From NCBI RefSeq assembly GCF_025421715.1, contig NZ_JAOEFC010000001.1, forward strand, positions 1,321,567-1,385,566: a stretch of DNA of 64,000 nucleotides, read 5' to 3'. This document shows, in pieces, positions 26,078 through 34,716 of this stretch. A program made the position numbers and the translations under genes. The DNA comes from Microbacterium festucae (GTDB lineage: Bacteria; Actinomycetota; Actinomycetes; Actinomycetales; Microbacteriaceae). Under the pieces are notes generated by a model, which saw only the letters and a list, made by a program, of their open reading frames with translations, was not told where the DNA came from and did not search any database. The number at the start of each line of letters is the position of its first letter. Positions within the stretch are counted from its first letter, which is position 1.

Positions 26078-27330
26078 GACGCAGAAACGCACTCGGGGAG
26101 ATCCGTGAGTTCATCTACCTCGACGAGACCGGGGTCGAGAGCATGCTGGCCGCGGTGGACGGGGAGATCCTCGTTCAGACCACCAACTCCACCTCACGGT
26201 CGCGAGAGTTCACCGCGGGCGCCACCATGCCGGGCGACTCAGCCTTCGGCGCCACCGAGGTCTCCACTGGCCTCAAGCTGGGCCGCACTCGTGCTCAAGA
26301 AGAGACCCGAAAATCCGTTGCGCAGTCGGCGTTCGCAAGATTCCGCAGCAAGAACCATCAAAGCTTCGTGCTCAGACATGCTCCGACCTATCGCTGGCTT
26401 GCCAAGCGGCGATTGGACGCCCTCGACCAGAGCGCGCTGCGCAAGTACGGCGCCGGAGTGAAGGTCTCTGACCTTCGCCGTGGCGACCTCATCGAGCTTG
26501 AGGTGACTCTCGCCGCAGCCGACAGCTATCAGGTGCGCACAGCGATCAACGCTGTGGCCGACGTGGTCAACTCGTTCCCCGAGCTGCTCCCGCTAGAGCA
26601 GAGGGAGGTGTTCCGGCAGGTACGGCCGTTGACCGCCCTGATCGACAACCTCAACGGCGAAGCCGTCCCCGTGGTGGCGATGCTGCCGAATCTTCGGCTG
26701 GTAACTATCGGTGGCGAGGACTGGCTTACGGTGACTCCAGGTGAATCGAGCGACGTCGTCGAGCTTCACGCCGTCACCATGCCCAACTGGTTCTGGGGCG
26801 ACCTCGGTAGAACCCTCTTTCAATCCAGGCGGTACACCGTCCTGTGCCGCATCATCGACCCCGAACTCCGGCCCGAGTCCGCCTCGTCGTACGTGGGCGC
26901 GATCCTGAACGTCGTTCACCCGCAGCTAGCGGCAACGGTCGACAACATCGGTCCGATGATGATGGGCGCGCTACGCCAGGGCACCGAGCGCGGTGCGACA
27001 GGGCGACCATCCGAGTGGCTCTCCGCATACGCCGATGGCGTCGCTGAGCTGACCGGCAGCGAGGCGGTCAGACCGGATCTCTCGGAGATGCCGACGATCG
27101 ATGTGCGGCAGATGCCGATGGCGAAACAGCTCGACCTTTTTGGTGCGGTCGACCAGCACTACGGCATCGAGGGCGGCGCTATGGCCCAAGAACTCAGCAC
27201 CCTGCGCAACGATGTGCGTGACCGCTTCGGCCTGTGGCCGTGGTCCGAATCGACTCCGGCTGCGGCGCCGAAGAAGTTGGGCGCCGCAGTGTCGCGCCTC
27301 GACGTCGAGTTGATCGCCGCGTATTGGTGA
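26074..27330 (+). CDS. DUF6414-like protein
   Basis: 418 residues. After a short basic start it opens with EIREFIYLDETGVESMLAAVDGEI followed by a Thr/Ser-rich stretch, the pattern I associate with DUF6414 proteins. No catalytic motif or membrane segment is visible. GTG 26074 is chosen because it overlaps the ATPase stop (GTGA) and follows AAGGA at good distance; an in-frame ATG at 26050 would overlap 28 bases. The residues 255-265 MPNWFWGDLGR and the MMMGALRQGTERG segment are the most motif-like. The tight coupling suggests it is the client, adaptor or effector of the ATPase. Confidence 0.6.
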   Translation: MRRRNALGEIREFIYLDETGVESMLAAVDGEILVQTTNSTSRSREFTAGATMPGDSAFGATEVSTGLKLGRTRAQEETRKSVAQSAFARFRSKNHQSFVLRHAPTYRWLAKRRLDALDQSALRKYGAGVKVSDLRRGDLIELEVTLAAADSYQVRTAINAVADVVNSFPELLPLEQREVFRQVRPLTALIDNLNGEAVPVVAMLPNLRLVTIGGEDWLTVTPGESSDVVELHAVTMPNWFWGDLGRTLFQSRRYTVLCRIIDPELRPESASSYVGAILNVVHPQLAATVDNIGPMMMGALRQGTERGATGRPSEWLSAYADGVAELTGSEAVRPDLSEMPTIDVRQMPMAKQLDLFGAVDQHYGIEGGAMAQELSTLRNDVRDRFGLWPWSESTPAAAPKKLGAAVSRLDVELIAAYW

Positions 27331-27388
27331 AACCCCTGGACCCGCCACAAGTCCCCAGTACGCCATAACCTACCCACGAGGAGGATCG

Positions 27389-27928
27389 TTGCTTCGGTAC
27401 CAGCTCGACGACCTAGACCTCGACGCCTTCGCTCGCGACTGGCTCGATGGGCTGGAGAGCGATGACGCGTCGATGCGCTCGCTCGTGGTCGACAAACCCG
27501 ACATGGGCCCCTATTTCATGATGGCCAACATCGCTCCGCGTGCCGTCAAGCCATCTGCGTCCACCGAAGAACTCGCTCTCTTCGCCGTCCTTTCTGCGTT
27601 CCAGGACGCGGTTCATTCAGGGGTTCGAGCTCGGGAGCCGTGGCGAGGAACGGCACACCACTTGGATTCCGCCTTCAGGTATGCAAAGGAGATGGGGCGG
27701 GCGGGAGTAGCCGCAAGCCTGTTGCAGTCCGTTGTAGGGCGCGGCCGGGATGAACGTGGACTATCGGAGCGCCTAACAGCCCGATCTCTCGGCAACGATC
27801 TCGCCAAGATCGCAGCACACGAACAGGACATGGCCCAGATCGTGGATCGCGATATCCGCGCCGCTCGACTGCTCGACCCTTCTCAGTCGATCGATGCTCT
27901 TCTCCTCGGTGACGCCGATGAACGCTGA
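27389..27928 (+). CDS. Hypothetical protein, third gene of ATPase operon
   Basis: 179 residues, acidic start LRYQLDDLDLDAFARDWLDGLE, mainly helical by appearance, with no recognised family or membrane segment. The start is TTG 27389, justified by gaggagg ending five bases upstream and by the acidic domain beginning there. It follows the DUF6414-like gene by 58 bases on the same strand and ends 60 bases before the right-end repeat, so it is the last cargo gene of the island. Function is unknown; operon membership suggests it works with the ATPase and DUF6414-like protein. Confidence 0.6.
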   Translation: MLRYQLDDLDLDAFARDWLDGLESDDASMRSLVVDKPDMGPYFMMANIAPRAVKPSASTEELALFAVLSAFQDAVHSGVRAREPWRGTAHHLDSAFRYAKEMGRAGVAASLLQSVVGRGRDERGLSERLTARSLGNDLAKIAAHEQDMAQIVDRDIRAARLLDPSQSIDALLLGDADER

Positions 27929-27988
27929 GCCGCCCGGCGCCGATAATCAGGCCGTCGTTCAGGGTCGCGCAAGTTGCTGGGAGCAACT

Positions 27989-28090
27989 CCGAGGGTCCCG
28001 TGGGGGTCCCAGCGTCCGATGACACCGCCGAATCCAGCGTGTTCCACGTGCAGGAACCCGCAGATTCTGCACCATCTGCATAAGTCGCAG
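27989..28090 (+). repeat. Right-end repeat next to attR
   Basis: 102 bases ending directly at attR. The first 71 match the internal copy at 24532 with one difference; the first 22 (from 27989) include the 20-base word shared with 21753-21772. Probably integrase arm-site DNA. Confidence 0.75.
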
Positions 28091-28091
28091 G

Positions 28092-28151
28092 CCCTGCTAA
28101 GGTGGAGTCCTCGCAAGGGGACCGAGGGTTCAAATCCCTCCGTCCCCGCCA
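28092..28151 (+). repeat. attR: partial tRNA-Ser copy
   Basis: 60-base copy of the tRNA-Ser(GCT) 3' half, differing from attL only at C28145. There is no 5' half, so this is not a functional tRNA; host sequence resumes after gcca. Confidence 0.85.
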
Positions 28152-28246
28152 CAAAGTTCCTGGTCAGGAGAGTTTTTCGTCGCGCTGCGGTTCGCCCGTG
28201 TAGGGTGTGAATCCGCCCCTCCAGCTACGAGAAGGTTGCGCCTCCC

Positions 28247-29113
28247 ATGAGCGAATTCCCCCCGACGTACGAGCCCGAGAATGCCTGGCAGCGGTTCTGG
28301 AACCGCGGGGGATGGTGGCGTGCGCTGCTGTTCGTGGTGGTCTACCTCGCGCTGTACGAAGGTCTGAGCTTCCTCATCTCGACCGTGTTCGCGTCGCAGA
28401 TCGACGCGAGCGACCTGTTCGGCAGCGAGTCGACGGTGTTCTTCGGTGTCGCGCTTCCGATCCTCGTCATGGGTCTGCTGGTGCTGGTGTTCGTGGTGAC
28501 GCAGCGCTGGAAGCGCGAGATCTTCGGTCGCCAGCCCGTCACGGGCGCCTGGTGGATGTGGATCGCCGTCGTGCTGCTGATCATCCCGATCGTGCTGCGC
28601 CTGTTCGCGACCGACTGGGGCGCCTACACCCCGACCGTCGTGCTGACGGTGCTCTTCATGGGGCTGTGCGTCAGCTTCGCCGAAGAGCTGCTCACCCGCG
28701 GCGTCGCGGTGAACATGCTGCGCCGCCACGGGTATGGCGAGCGGGCGGTCTTCGTGCTGTCGTCGGCCATCTTCGCCCTGCTGCACTCGGTGAACGCGCT
28801 GAGCGGTGCCGAGCCGCTCGTCGTCGCGATCACCGTCGTCTACACGTTCGGCTTCGGGGCGATGATGTACCTGACGATGCGCGTCACCGGCAGCATCATC
28901 CCCGCCATCCTGCTGCATGCCGCGACCGACCCGACGACCTTCCTGGCGACCGGCGGCATCGACGCGCACGGCTCGACGGCCGGCGACTCCGGGCTGCTCA
29001 CGGTGGCGGGCCTGTTCAACGGGGTCTACCTCGTCTTCGGCCTGATCGCCATCATCTTCGTCTCGGGACGGGTGTTCGCCCGGCGCGGCGCGAAGGGCGC
29101 GGCGGCGTCCTGA
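28247..29113 (+). CDS. CPBP family intramembrane glutamic endopeptidase
   Basis: 288-residue multi-pass membrane protein (about eight hydrophobic segments) of the CAAX-protease/bacteriocin-processing family. The conserved catalytic set is present: EELLTRG (EExxxR) near 145, FALLHS (FxxxH) and LLHAATDPT (HxxxD/N-like). An in-membrane peptidase is predicted; in bacteria such proteins process secreted peptides or give bacteriocin immunity. ATG 28247 has a gagaagg site upstream. It is the first intact host gene after the island and converges on the MFS gene with an 18-base gap. Confidence 0.88.
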   Translation: MSEFPPTYEPENAWQRFWNRGGWWRALLFVVVYLALYEGLSFLISTVFASQIDASDLFGSESTVFFGVALPILVMGLLVLVFVVTQRWKREIFGRQPVTGAWWMWIAVVLLIIPIVLRLFATDWGAYTPTVVLTVLFMGLCVSFAEELLTRGVAVNMLRRHGYGERAVFVLSSAIFALLHSVNALSGAEPLVVAITVVYTFGFGAMMYLTMRVTGSIIPAILLHAATDPTTFLATGGIDAHGSTAGDSGLLTVAGLFNGVYLVFGLIAIIFVSGRVFARRGAKGAAAS

Positions 29114-29131
29114 CGGACGCTCTCGCCTCCG

Positions 29132-30316
29132 TCAGCGTCGCGGCACGAGAAGCGTCGCCGCGGCGATCGCGAGGCCGAGCGCGGCGATGAACGCCACCAG
29201 CAGGCCCCATCCGCCGGCGGTCCAGGCCAGCGCTCCGAGGGTGCCGAACACGCTCGATCCGCAGTAGTAGGCGACGCTGTAGAGCGCGACCGCGTGCTGT
29301 CGCCCCGAGCCGCCGGCGCGGGCGACGGCGGAGTTGGCGGTCGCGTGGCAGAGGAACATCCCCGCCGTCAGCAGCAGCACCCCCAGCACGATCACCGCGA
29401 GGTTCGGCGCGAGCGAGATCAGCGCGCCCACCACGATCGCGCCGCCACCCACCCACAGCGGGATGCGCTCGCCCCAGCGGTGCACCGCCCAGCCCGAGCT
29501 GCGCGAGGTCACCGTGCCGGCGAGGTAGGTGAGGAACACCAGCGACACCGCGGTCGCCGACAGCAGGAACGGCGGCGCCTCCAGTCGGAATCCGAGCGCG
29601 TTGAACGTCGCGACGAGCGCTCCGACTGCCAGGGCTCCGATCGCGTAGAACGGGAGCGCGCGCGGGTTCACGATCTGGCGGGCCAGGGTCGATGCGCTGT
29701 GACGCAGCCGCACGGGCCGGTGGGGCTCGGTCGCCGGCAGCAGCAGGGCGAACACCACGGTCAACGCGGCCGCCGCCGCGCCGAGCAGTTCGAGCGAGAG
29801 GCGCCAGCCGAACAGGTCGCCGATGGGGGCCGCCGCCAGCCGCCCGGCGAGCCCGCCCACGCTCGTCGCCGCGACGTACGCCCCGGCCGCCACGCTCGCG
29901 CGATGCGCCGGTGCGGCTTCGTGCACGTAGGCGATGGCGAGCGCCGGGATGCCGCCGAGCGCGATGCCGAGCAGCAGCCGCCCCACGAGCAGGCCCGCGA
30001 AGCCGGGCAGCAGCGGTGCGGTCACCGCGACCACCGCCGCGCAGATCGCCGCGATGCGCATGGTGCGCCGCCGCCCCAGCCGGTCGGCCAGCAGCGCCCA
30101 CGGCAGGATCGAGGCCGCCAAGCCCAGCGTGGCCGCCGACACGACCCACGACGCATCGGCGGCGGTCAGGTCGTAGGTGCGCGCGATGCCGGTGAGCAGT
30201 CCCTGCGGGGCGTAGAGGACGCCGAACGTCGCGATCCCCGTCGTCCACATCGCCGCACCGAGCCGCCGCGGCGCGACGTCGATGCGCGGGGGAAGGGGCA
30301 GCGTTCCGGTGGACAC
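29132..30316 (-). CDS. MFS transporter (YnfM-like)
   Basis: 394-residue transporter with about twelve membrane segments and the MFS loop motif LLADRLGRRRTM between segments 2 and 3, plus a GRLLLGIALGGIPALAIAYVHE segment. GTG 30316 opens the frame. The LysR regulator gene diverges 69 bases away, a common pairing for efflux of aromatic or small organic compounds. Substrate unknown. Confidence 0.88.
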   Translation of the reverse strand: MSTGTLPLPPRIDVAPRRLGAAMWTTGIATFGVLYAPQGLLTGIARTYDLTAADASWVVSAATLGLAASILPWALLADRLGRRRTMRIAAICAAVVAVTAPLLPGFAGLLVGRLLLGIALGGIPALAIAYVHEAAPAHRASVAAGAYVAATSVGGLAGRLAAAPIGDLFGWRLSLELLGAAAAALTVVFALLLPATEPHRPVRLRHSASTLARQIVNPRALPFYAIGALAVGALVATFNALGFRLEAPPFLLSATAVSLVFLTYLAGTVTSRSSGWAVHRWGERIPLWVGGGAIVVGALISLAPNLAVIVLGVLLLTAGMFLCHATANSAVARAGGSGRQHAVALYSVAYYCGSSVFGTLGALAWTAGGWGLLVAFIAALGLAIAAATLLVPRR

Positions 30317-30353
30317 GCCACGACGTTACGTCTCCGGTTCCATGCGCGTCCAA

Positions 30354-30368
30354 TACGAATTCGGTGTC
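30354..30368. promoter_or_regulatory. Candidate LysR box in divergent promoter
   Basis: ATACGAATTCGGTGT contains the palindrome CGAATTCG (30356-30363) in the 69-base gap between the divergent MFS and LysR genes, where a LysR regulator would bind to control both. Confidence 0.35.
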
Positions 30369-30385
30369 AGTGATACGTTTCCGAC

Positions 30386-31297
30386 ATGAGTCCGGATCGG
30401 CTTACCGCGCTGCTGCCGCACCTGCCGCTGCTGGACGCGCTCGCCGACGACGAGCACCTCACGCGTGCGGCCGAGCGGCTGGGCGTGCCCCAGCCCACCG
30501 TCAGCCGCGCGCTCAAGCACCTGGGCGAGCAGCTGGGGGTGCCGGTCGTCGAGCGCAGCGGCCGCGGCATCCGTCTCACGCCGGCCGCGCGCCGGATGCT
30601 GCCGGCCGTGCGGGTGGCGCTGCGTGCCGCGCACGACGCGCTGCAGTCACTCGACGACGCGCGCGCCACCGTCGGCGTCGCGTTTCAGAACTCGCTCGGG
30701 GAGCGCCTCGTGCCCGCACTCATCGCCCACCTGCGCGACGCCGGCGCCGGCATCGCGTTCTCGCTGATGCAGGGTGCGCGCGACACCTGCCTCGCCGCAC
30801 TCGACGCCGGCCGGGTCGACCTGGCGATCGTCTCGGGCGCCGGGCTGGGCCTCGACGCCGACCGCGCGCGCCACCTCTATGAAGAGCGCCTCGTCGTGGC
30901 GGTGCCGACCGGGCACCCGCTCACCGCGCTGCCGCGGGTGGGGCTGCGCGACCTCGTCGACGAGGCGCAGGTGACCCTCAAGCCCGGCTACGGACTGCGC
31001 CAGACGGTGGAGCGGCTGTTCGCGACCGAGGGCGCCGCACCGCGCATCGCGTTCGAGGGCGACGATCTGCGGACCCTGCACGGACTGGTCGCCGCCGGCC
31101 TCGGCGTCGCGATCGGGCCGCCCGTGCGCCTGCCGATCGAGGGATGCGTGCAGCTCGAGATCGACGACCCGCGGGCGGTGCGCGACATGGGTGTCGTCGT
31201 GCGTGCGGGCGCGCGGGCCCCGGCGGTCGACACGGTGGTGCGCGCGCTCGTCGAGATCACCGACGGTGCCGACCCCGCGGTCTTCGCCCTGAGCTGA
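30386..31297 (+). CDS. LysR family transcriptional regulator
   Basis: 303 residues. The winged helix-turn-helix is at about 15-70 (LLDALADDEHLTRAAERLGVPQPTVSRALKHLGEQLG) with a C-terminal effector-binding domain. It diverges from the MFS transporter gene, its probable target. The last codons and stop (31285 onward) form the left copy of a 42-base repeat whose other copy lies at 46283, so the gene abuts the left edge of a 15-kb insertion while remaining intact. Confidence 0.92.
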   Translation: MSPDRLTALLPHLPLLDALADDEHLTRAAERLGVPQPTVSRALKHLGEQLGVPVVERSGRGIRLTPAARRMLPAVRVALRAAHDALQSLDDARATVGVAFQNSLGERLVPALIAHLRDAGAGIAFSLMQGARDTCLAALDAGRVDLAIVSGAGLGLDADRARHLYEERLVVAVPTGHPLTALPRVGLRDLVDEAQVTLKPGYGLRQTVERLFATEGAAPRIAFEGDDLRTLHGLVAAGLGVAIGPPVRLPIEGCVQLEIDDPRAVRDMGVVVRAGARAPAVDTVVRALVEITDGADPAVFALS

Positions 31298-31326
31298 GCG
31301 GCGACGATGCGACCCGGGCGGCGTCG
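31285..31326 (+). repeat. Left 42-bp direct repeat of the catabolic insertion
   Basis: 37 of 42 bases match 46283-46324 in the same orientation, including a perfect 20-base block (31285-31304) that covers the LysR stop codon. Confidence 0.8.
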
Positions 31327-31327
31327 T

Positions 31328-32002
31328 TCAGCGGCGCATCGTCATGGTCGCGAGAACCATGTCGCCGATGAGCGCCCGGTGCGACTCCTGAAGGTCCGGT
31401 GCGAGCATGTCCCGATTGAAGATCGCGGCGAACGTGTGCCGGTTCGCCACGTGGAAGCACGCGTAGGCGCTGATCATCATGTGCACGTCGACGGCATCGA
31501 CGTCATCGCGGAAGAGTCCGGCGCCGACCCCCCGGGCGATCACCTCCTCGAGCAGCGTGATCGCGGTCGCGTTCTCGCGGAGGATCGTCTCGGATCTGCG
31601 CAGGTGTTCGGCGCGATGGATGTTCTCGATGCTCACGAGCTTGATGAAGGCCTCGTGGGTCGTGTGATGGTCGTATGTCGCCACGGCGATCGTTCGCAGG
31701 GCCTGATCGGGCGGCAGCTCGCTGACGCGGATATCGCGCTCGACCCGACGGATCTGCGCGTATACGCGCTCGAGGACCGCCAGATACAGTCCCTCCTTCG
31801 AACCGAAGTAGTAGTACAGCATCCGCTTGGTGGTCCGCGTTCGCGCGGCGATCTCGTCGACGCGGGCGCCGGCGTAGCCGTTGGCCGCGAATTCCGCCAT
31901 CGCGACTTCGAGGATGTCCTCCTGGCTTCGGGCCGCGCGCGGCGTCATCGCACCCGCGGTCGACTCCTCAGCCACCCGCTGCTCCGAATGCTGTGCTCTC
32001 AT
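31328..32002 (-). CDS. TetR family transcriptional regulator
   Basis: 224 residues with the TetR helix-turn-helix at about 27-72 (ILEVAMAEFAANGYAGARVDEIAARTRTTKRMLYYYFGSKEGLY) and a larger C-terminal ligand domain typical of the TetR_C_6-like group. Its start overlaps the 3' end of the upstream dehydrogenase gene by 35 bases on the same strand, so the two are coupled. It is one of three regulators in the cluster and probably senses a pathway intermediate (inference). Confidence 0.9.
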   Translation of the reverse strand: MRAQHSEQRVAEESTAGAMTPRAARSQEDILEVAMAEFAANGYAGARVDEIAARTRTTKRMLYYYFGSKEGLYLAVLERVYAQIRRVERDIRVSELPPDQALRTIAVATYDHHTTHEAFIKLVSIENIHRAEHLRRSETILRENATAITLLEEVIARGVGAGLFRDDVDAVDVHMMISAYACFHVANRHTFAAIFNRDMLAPDLQESHRALIGDMVLATMTMRR

Positions 32003-32891
32003 GTTCGATGAGCGTACGGAAGTGTCGCTCCATCCGCTTCCGATCGGGACGGATGCCGGTGATGATCTGCATGCTCGCGAAGGCCTGCCCGACTGCCATC
32101 AGCCCACCGCTCAAGACGGGGAGGCCTCGCCGCTCGGCGTCTCGGACCAGCTGGGTCGCCAGGGGACGGTAGACGACCTCCGACACCCACGTCCCGTCGC
32201 GAAGGATGTCGACGTCGAAGGCGACACCGGGATGGTGGGCCATACCCAGGGGGGTCGCATGAACGACCCCGCTCGCCGTGACGAGCGCTGCATCCACCCC
32301 CTGCGACGGCGAGGACAGCACCCGCGCTGCAGGGAAGAGCGTCTGCAGGTGATCGGCGAGCGCGGCTGAGCGCCGATCGTCGACGTCGACGAGGTGGAGC
32401 TCGGAAGCTCCGCACGTCAGAAGCGCGTAGGCGGTGGCCGCTCCGGCGCCCCCGCAGCCCAGCTGCACGACGCGGGCCAGCGACGCCCCGGGGAGTCCGG
32501 CCAGAAGTCCGTCCCGGAAGCCCATCCAGTCGGTGTTGTATCCGGTCGTCCGCCCCTGCCGCAGCAGGATGAGGTTGACCGCGCCCAGTCGGCGGGCGTC
32601 CTCGTCGAGCTCGTCGACCAGTTCGAATGCGATCTGCTTGCAAGGGTGCGTGACGTTCACGGCGTCGTAGCCCTGGGCGATGAGCTCGCCGATCAGCGCC
32701 TCGAGCTCGTTCGGGGCGCGGCCGAGGCGGAGCAGGTCGAGGATCCGGTACTCGTAGTCGAGGGCGAGGTGCGCGGCTTCCACCTCATGCAGCGCCGGGG
32801 TGAGCGAGGCGCCGATGCCTTCTCCGATGAGTCCGACGAGATGACCGGCGCGAGATCCGCCGCGTGCGATGCCGTTCTCATCGGCGCTCAT
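31968..32891 (-). CDS. Quinate/shikimate dehydrogenase (QsuD-like)
   Basis: 307-residue AroE-fold enzyme. Catalytic Lys85 in NVTHPCK and Asp121 in GYNTDW are present, with SLTPALHE (29-36) for substrate binding. The nucleotide site GCGGAGAATAYALL is followed by LHLVDVDDRRS: the acidic Asp after the second strand favours NAD rather than NADPH, as in catabolic quinate/shikimate dehydrogenases. Together with the dehydroquinase and dehydroshikimate dehydratase in this cluster it should oxidise imported quinate or shikimate. The start at 32891 matches where homology begins. It diverges from the first IclR gene. Confidence 0.85.
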   Translation of the reverse strand: MSADENGIARGGSRAGHLVGLIGEGIGASLTPALHEVEAAHLALDYEYRILDLLRLGRAPNELEALIGELIAQGYDAVNVTHPCKQIAFELVDELDEDARRLGAVNLILLRQGRTTGYNTDWMGFRDGLLAGLPGASLARVVQLGCGGAGAATAYALLTCGASELHLVDVDDRRSAALADHLQTLFPAARVLSSPSQGVDAALVTASGVVHATPLGMAHHPGVAFDVDILRDGTWVSEVVYRPLATQLVRDAERRGLPVLSGGLMAVGQAFASMQIITGIRPDRKRMERHFRTLIEHESTAFGAAGG

Positions 32892-33033
32892 GCCGGGTCT
32901 GCCGTCTCGTGCGCGGCGGGGCCGCCGAGCACATCGGGTCCCAGGCTGACCGTGGCGACGGCGGTTCGCATGGGGCTCCTTCTGCGAACGCCGGCGTCGG
33001 CGCCCGTCTGGCTGGGACAGCATTGCATCAAAA

Positions 33034-33049
33034 CGTACCAACTAGTACA
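33034..33049. promoter_or_regulatory. Candidate operator in the dehydrogenase/IclR divergent promoter
   Basis: GTAC-N6-GTAC (33035-33048) with an inner ACTAGT palindrome, in the A/T-richest part of the 213-base gap between the divergent genes. A plausible IclR- or TetR-family binding site. Confidence 0.35.
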
Positions 33050-33104
33050 TTTCGGAACGAGGGGTTGGTCAACGCCGATTCAACCCTGCAGAGGAGGATG
33101 CTCG

Positions 33105-33866
33105 ATGACGAGTCTCGCCGAATGGAACGCACCCGACGCGAACGCGCAGGCGCCCACATCGCTGCTGGGTCGGATCATCGCCATCCTCGACGCGGTCAAA
33201 GGGGCGGGAGCCTGCGCGTCGATCACCGAGATCGCCGCTCGCACCCACCTCCCGAAATCCACGGTCTCGCGTCTCGTGAGCGAACTGACGGCGCAGCGCT
33301 ACCTCGACCGCGCCGACGAGGGCGTCGTGCTCGGACTGCGCCTGTTCGAGCTGGGTGCGCGGGCCAGCCTGCCGCGCCGCCTGATCAGCGCCGCTGCACC
33401 GGTCATCCGCACGCTGCGGGAGGCGACCGGGGAGCGGATCGTGCTGTGGATCCAGCAGGGAGATGACATGGTCTCCCTCGCCGCAGTGCCGGGCCGACTT
33501 CCGATGCTTCCGACGCGCGCGGGGATGCGCTTCTCCGCGCTGACCACCGCCAGCGGCAAGGCGTACCTCGCGTTCTGCGCAGACGAGCGCGTCGTGAATC
33601 GCATCAGCGCTCCCCTCGTCGATGGGGCGGCAAGCCAGTTCCGCGACGAACTCACTCACGTGCGCTCAGCAGTCGTCGCCATGGACATCGAAGCGTCGTA
33701 TCCCGGGATCGCGGCGGTCGCGAGTCCGGTGCTCTCGCCCGACCGGGTCGTTCTCGGGGCGCTCTCGCTCGCCGGACCGAGCGACGGACTGGACCCCCAC
33801 GGAGTCGCGCCACTCGTACGTGCCGCGAGCACCAACCTCACGAGGCGCCTGGCGGCGGCGGCCTGA
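33105..33866 (+). CDS. IclR family regulator 1
   Basis: 253 residues; ATG 33105 follows gaggagg. The winged helix-turn-helix is at about 20-75 (LGRIIAILDAVKG, ITEIAARTHLPKSTVSRLVSEL) with a GAF-like effector domain after it. IclR proteins commonly regulate aromatic-acid catabolism (PcaU/PobR type). It lies three bases before a second IclR gene and diverges from the dehydrogenase. A 17-base string in its first codons recurs upstream of the TRAP/aldehyde dehydrogenase genes. Confidence 0.9.
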   Translation: MTSLAEWNAPDANAQAPTSLLGRIIAILDAVKGAGACASITEIAARTHLPKSTVSRLVSELTAQRYLDRADEGVVLGLRLFELGARASLPRRLISAAAPVIRTLREATGERIVLWIQQGDDMVSLAAVPGRLPMLPTRAGMRFSALTTASGKAYLAFCADERVVNRISAPLVDGAASQFRDELTHVRSAVVAMDIEASYPGIAAVASPVLSPDRVVLGALSLAGPSDGLDPHGVAPLVRAASTNLTRRLAAAA

Positions 33867-33869
33867 GCC

Positions 33870-34637
33870 ATGCGAACAGCCGCGTGGACCGACTCGGTGA
33901 GCGTACTGGACCGCATCACGGCCGTCTTCGACGCGTTCGGTGATCACGATGAGGGTATGGGTGTCTCGGCACTGGCCCGGCGGGCGAACCTCCCCAAATC
34001 GACGGTGTCCCGCATCGCCGGCGAGCTCGTGGAGGAGGGCCTGCTCGATCGTGAAGGCGACACGTTCTACCTCGGGGTCAGGCTGTTCGAGTTCGGGCAG
34101 ACCGTCGAGCGACCCCGGCGATTGCGCCACCTCGCCTACCCGATCATGACCGGGCTGCGCGACCTCACTGCGCAGTCCGTGCAGCTCGCTGTCCTGGACG
34201 GGGCGGACGTCGTCTTCCTCGCGATCGTCCGCAGTGAGCCCGCCGTCCGCCCGTACGCGAGGATCGGTGGACGCCTCCCCGCGCACGCGACGGCCGTCGG
34301 GAAGGCCATTCTCGCCTTCTCGCCCCCCGAGGTGGTCGAGCCGGTCGTCTCCGGCGGCCTCCCGGCGCAGACGCTGCACACCATCACGCAACCCGCAGCG
34401 GTGCTCTCGGAGCTGCTGCACATTCGCGGCGCGGGGGTCGCCGCCGAGCGCGAAGAATGCGTTCTCGGGCGCTCGTGCATGGCGAGCCCGGTGCTCGCCG
34501 CCGGGGGTGAGGCGATCGCCGCGATCTCGGTCTCGGGCGCGACGGCCGACGTCGTCGTGGATCACGTCGCAACGGCCGTGCGGGCCGCGGCGGCGACCCT
34601 CTCGCATCGGGCCGGCATCGCCGATCGCGTCGGCTGA
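33870..34637 (+). CDS. IclR family regulator 2
   Basis: 255 residues, in tandem with IclR 1 (three-base gap, same operon). Helix-turn-helix at about 10-60 (SVLDRITAVFDAFGD, VSALARRANLPKSTVSRIAGEL), effector domain to the C-terminus with ERPRRLRHLAYPIMTGLRDLT and ECVLGRSCMASPVLA. The shared NLPKSTVSR/HLPKSTVSR recognition helix suggests the two recognise similar DNA and may form heteromers or arose by duplication. Confidence 0.9.
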   Translation: MRTAAWTDSVSVLDRITAVFDAFGDHDEGMGVSALARRANLPKSTVSRIAGELVEEGLLDREGDTFYLGVRLFEFGQTVERPRRLRHLAYPIMTGLRDLTAQSVQLAVLDGADVVFLAIVRSEPAVRPYARIGGRLPAHATAVGKAILAFSPPEVVEPVVSGGLPAQTLHTITQPAAVLSELLHIRGAGVAAEREECVLGRSCMASPVLAAGGEAIAAISVSGATADVVVDHVATAVRAAAATLSHRAGIADRVG

Positions 34638-34716
34638 CCGCCCCGCAGAACTCGGCGGAACGGGGAGAGGGGGATGAGCGCCGTTGGCGCCCACCCCCCT
34701 CTCCACGTTCTGTGCC

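Larger units (their letters stand above)
21614..28151 (+). mobile_element. Integrative island in tRNA-Ser(GCT), about 6.5 kb
   Basis: Bounded by 60-base direct repeats (59/60 identical) of the tRNA 3' half, with a tyrosine integrase gene directly inside the tRNA end. Contents are an integrase, a HipA-like kinase, a HipA-N/HIRAN-like protein, an AAA+ ATPase, a DUF6414-like protein and an unknown protein. Base composition is visibly less G/C-rich than the flanks and the host-typical word GGATGC/GCATCC is scarce. No replication, conjugation or phage structural gene is present, so it is a minimal non-self-transferring element or the remnant of one. Confidence 0.85.

Noticed and set aside
27883..28152. 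Minus-strand frame with a GTEGFEPSVPLRGLHLS-like peptide
   Set aside because: This peptide is the familiar translation of an antisense tRNA 3' end; here it is attR, not a gene.
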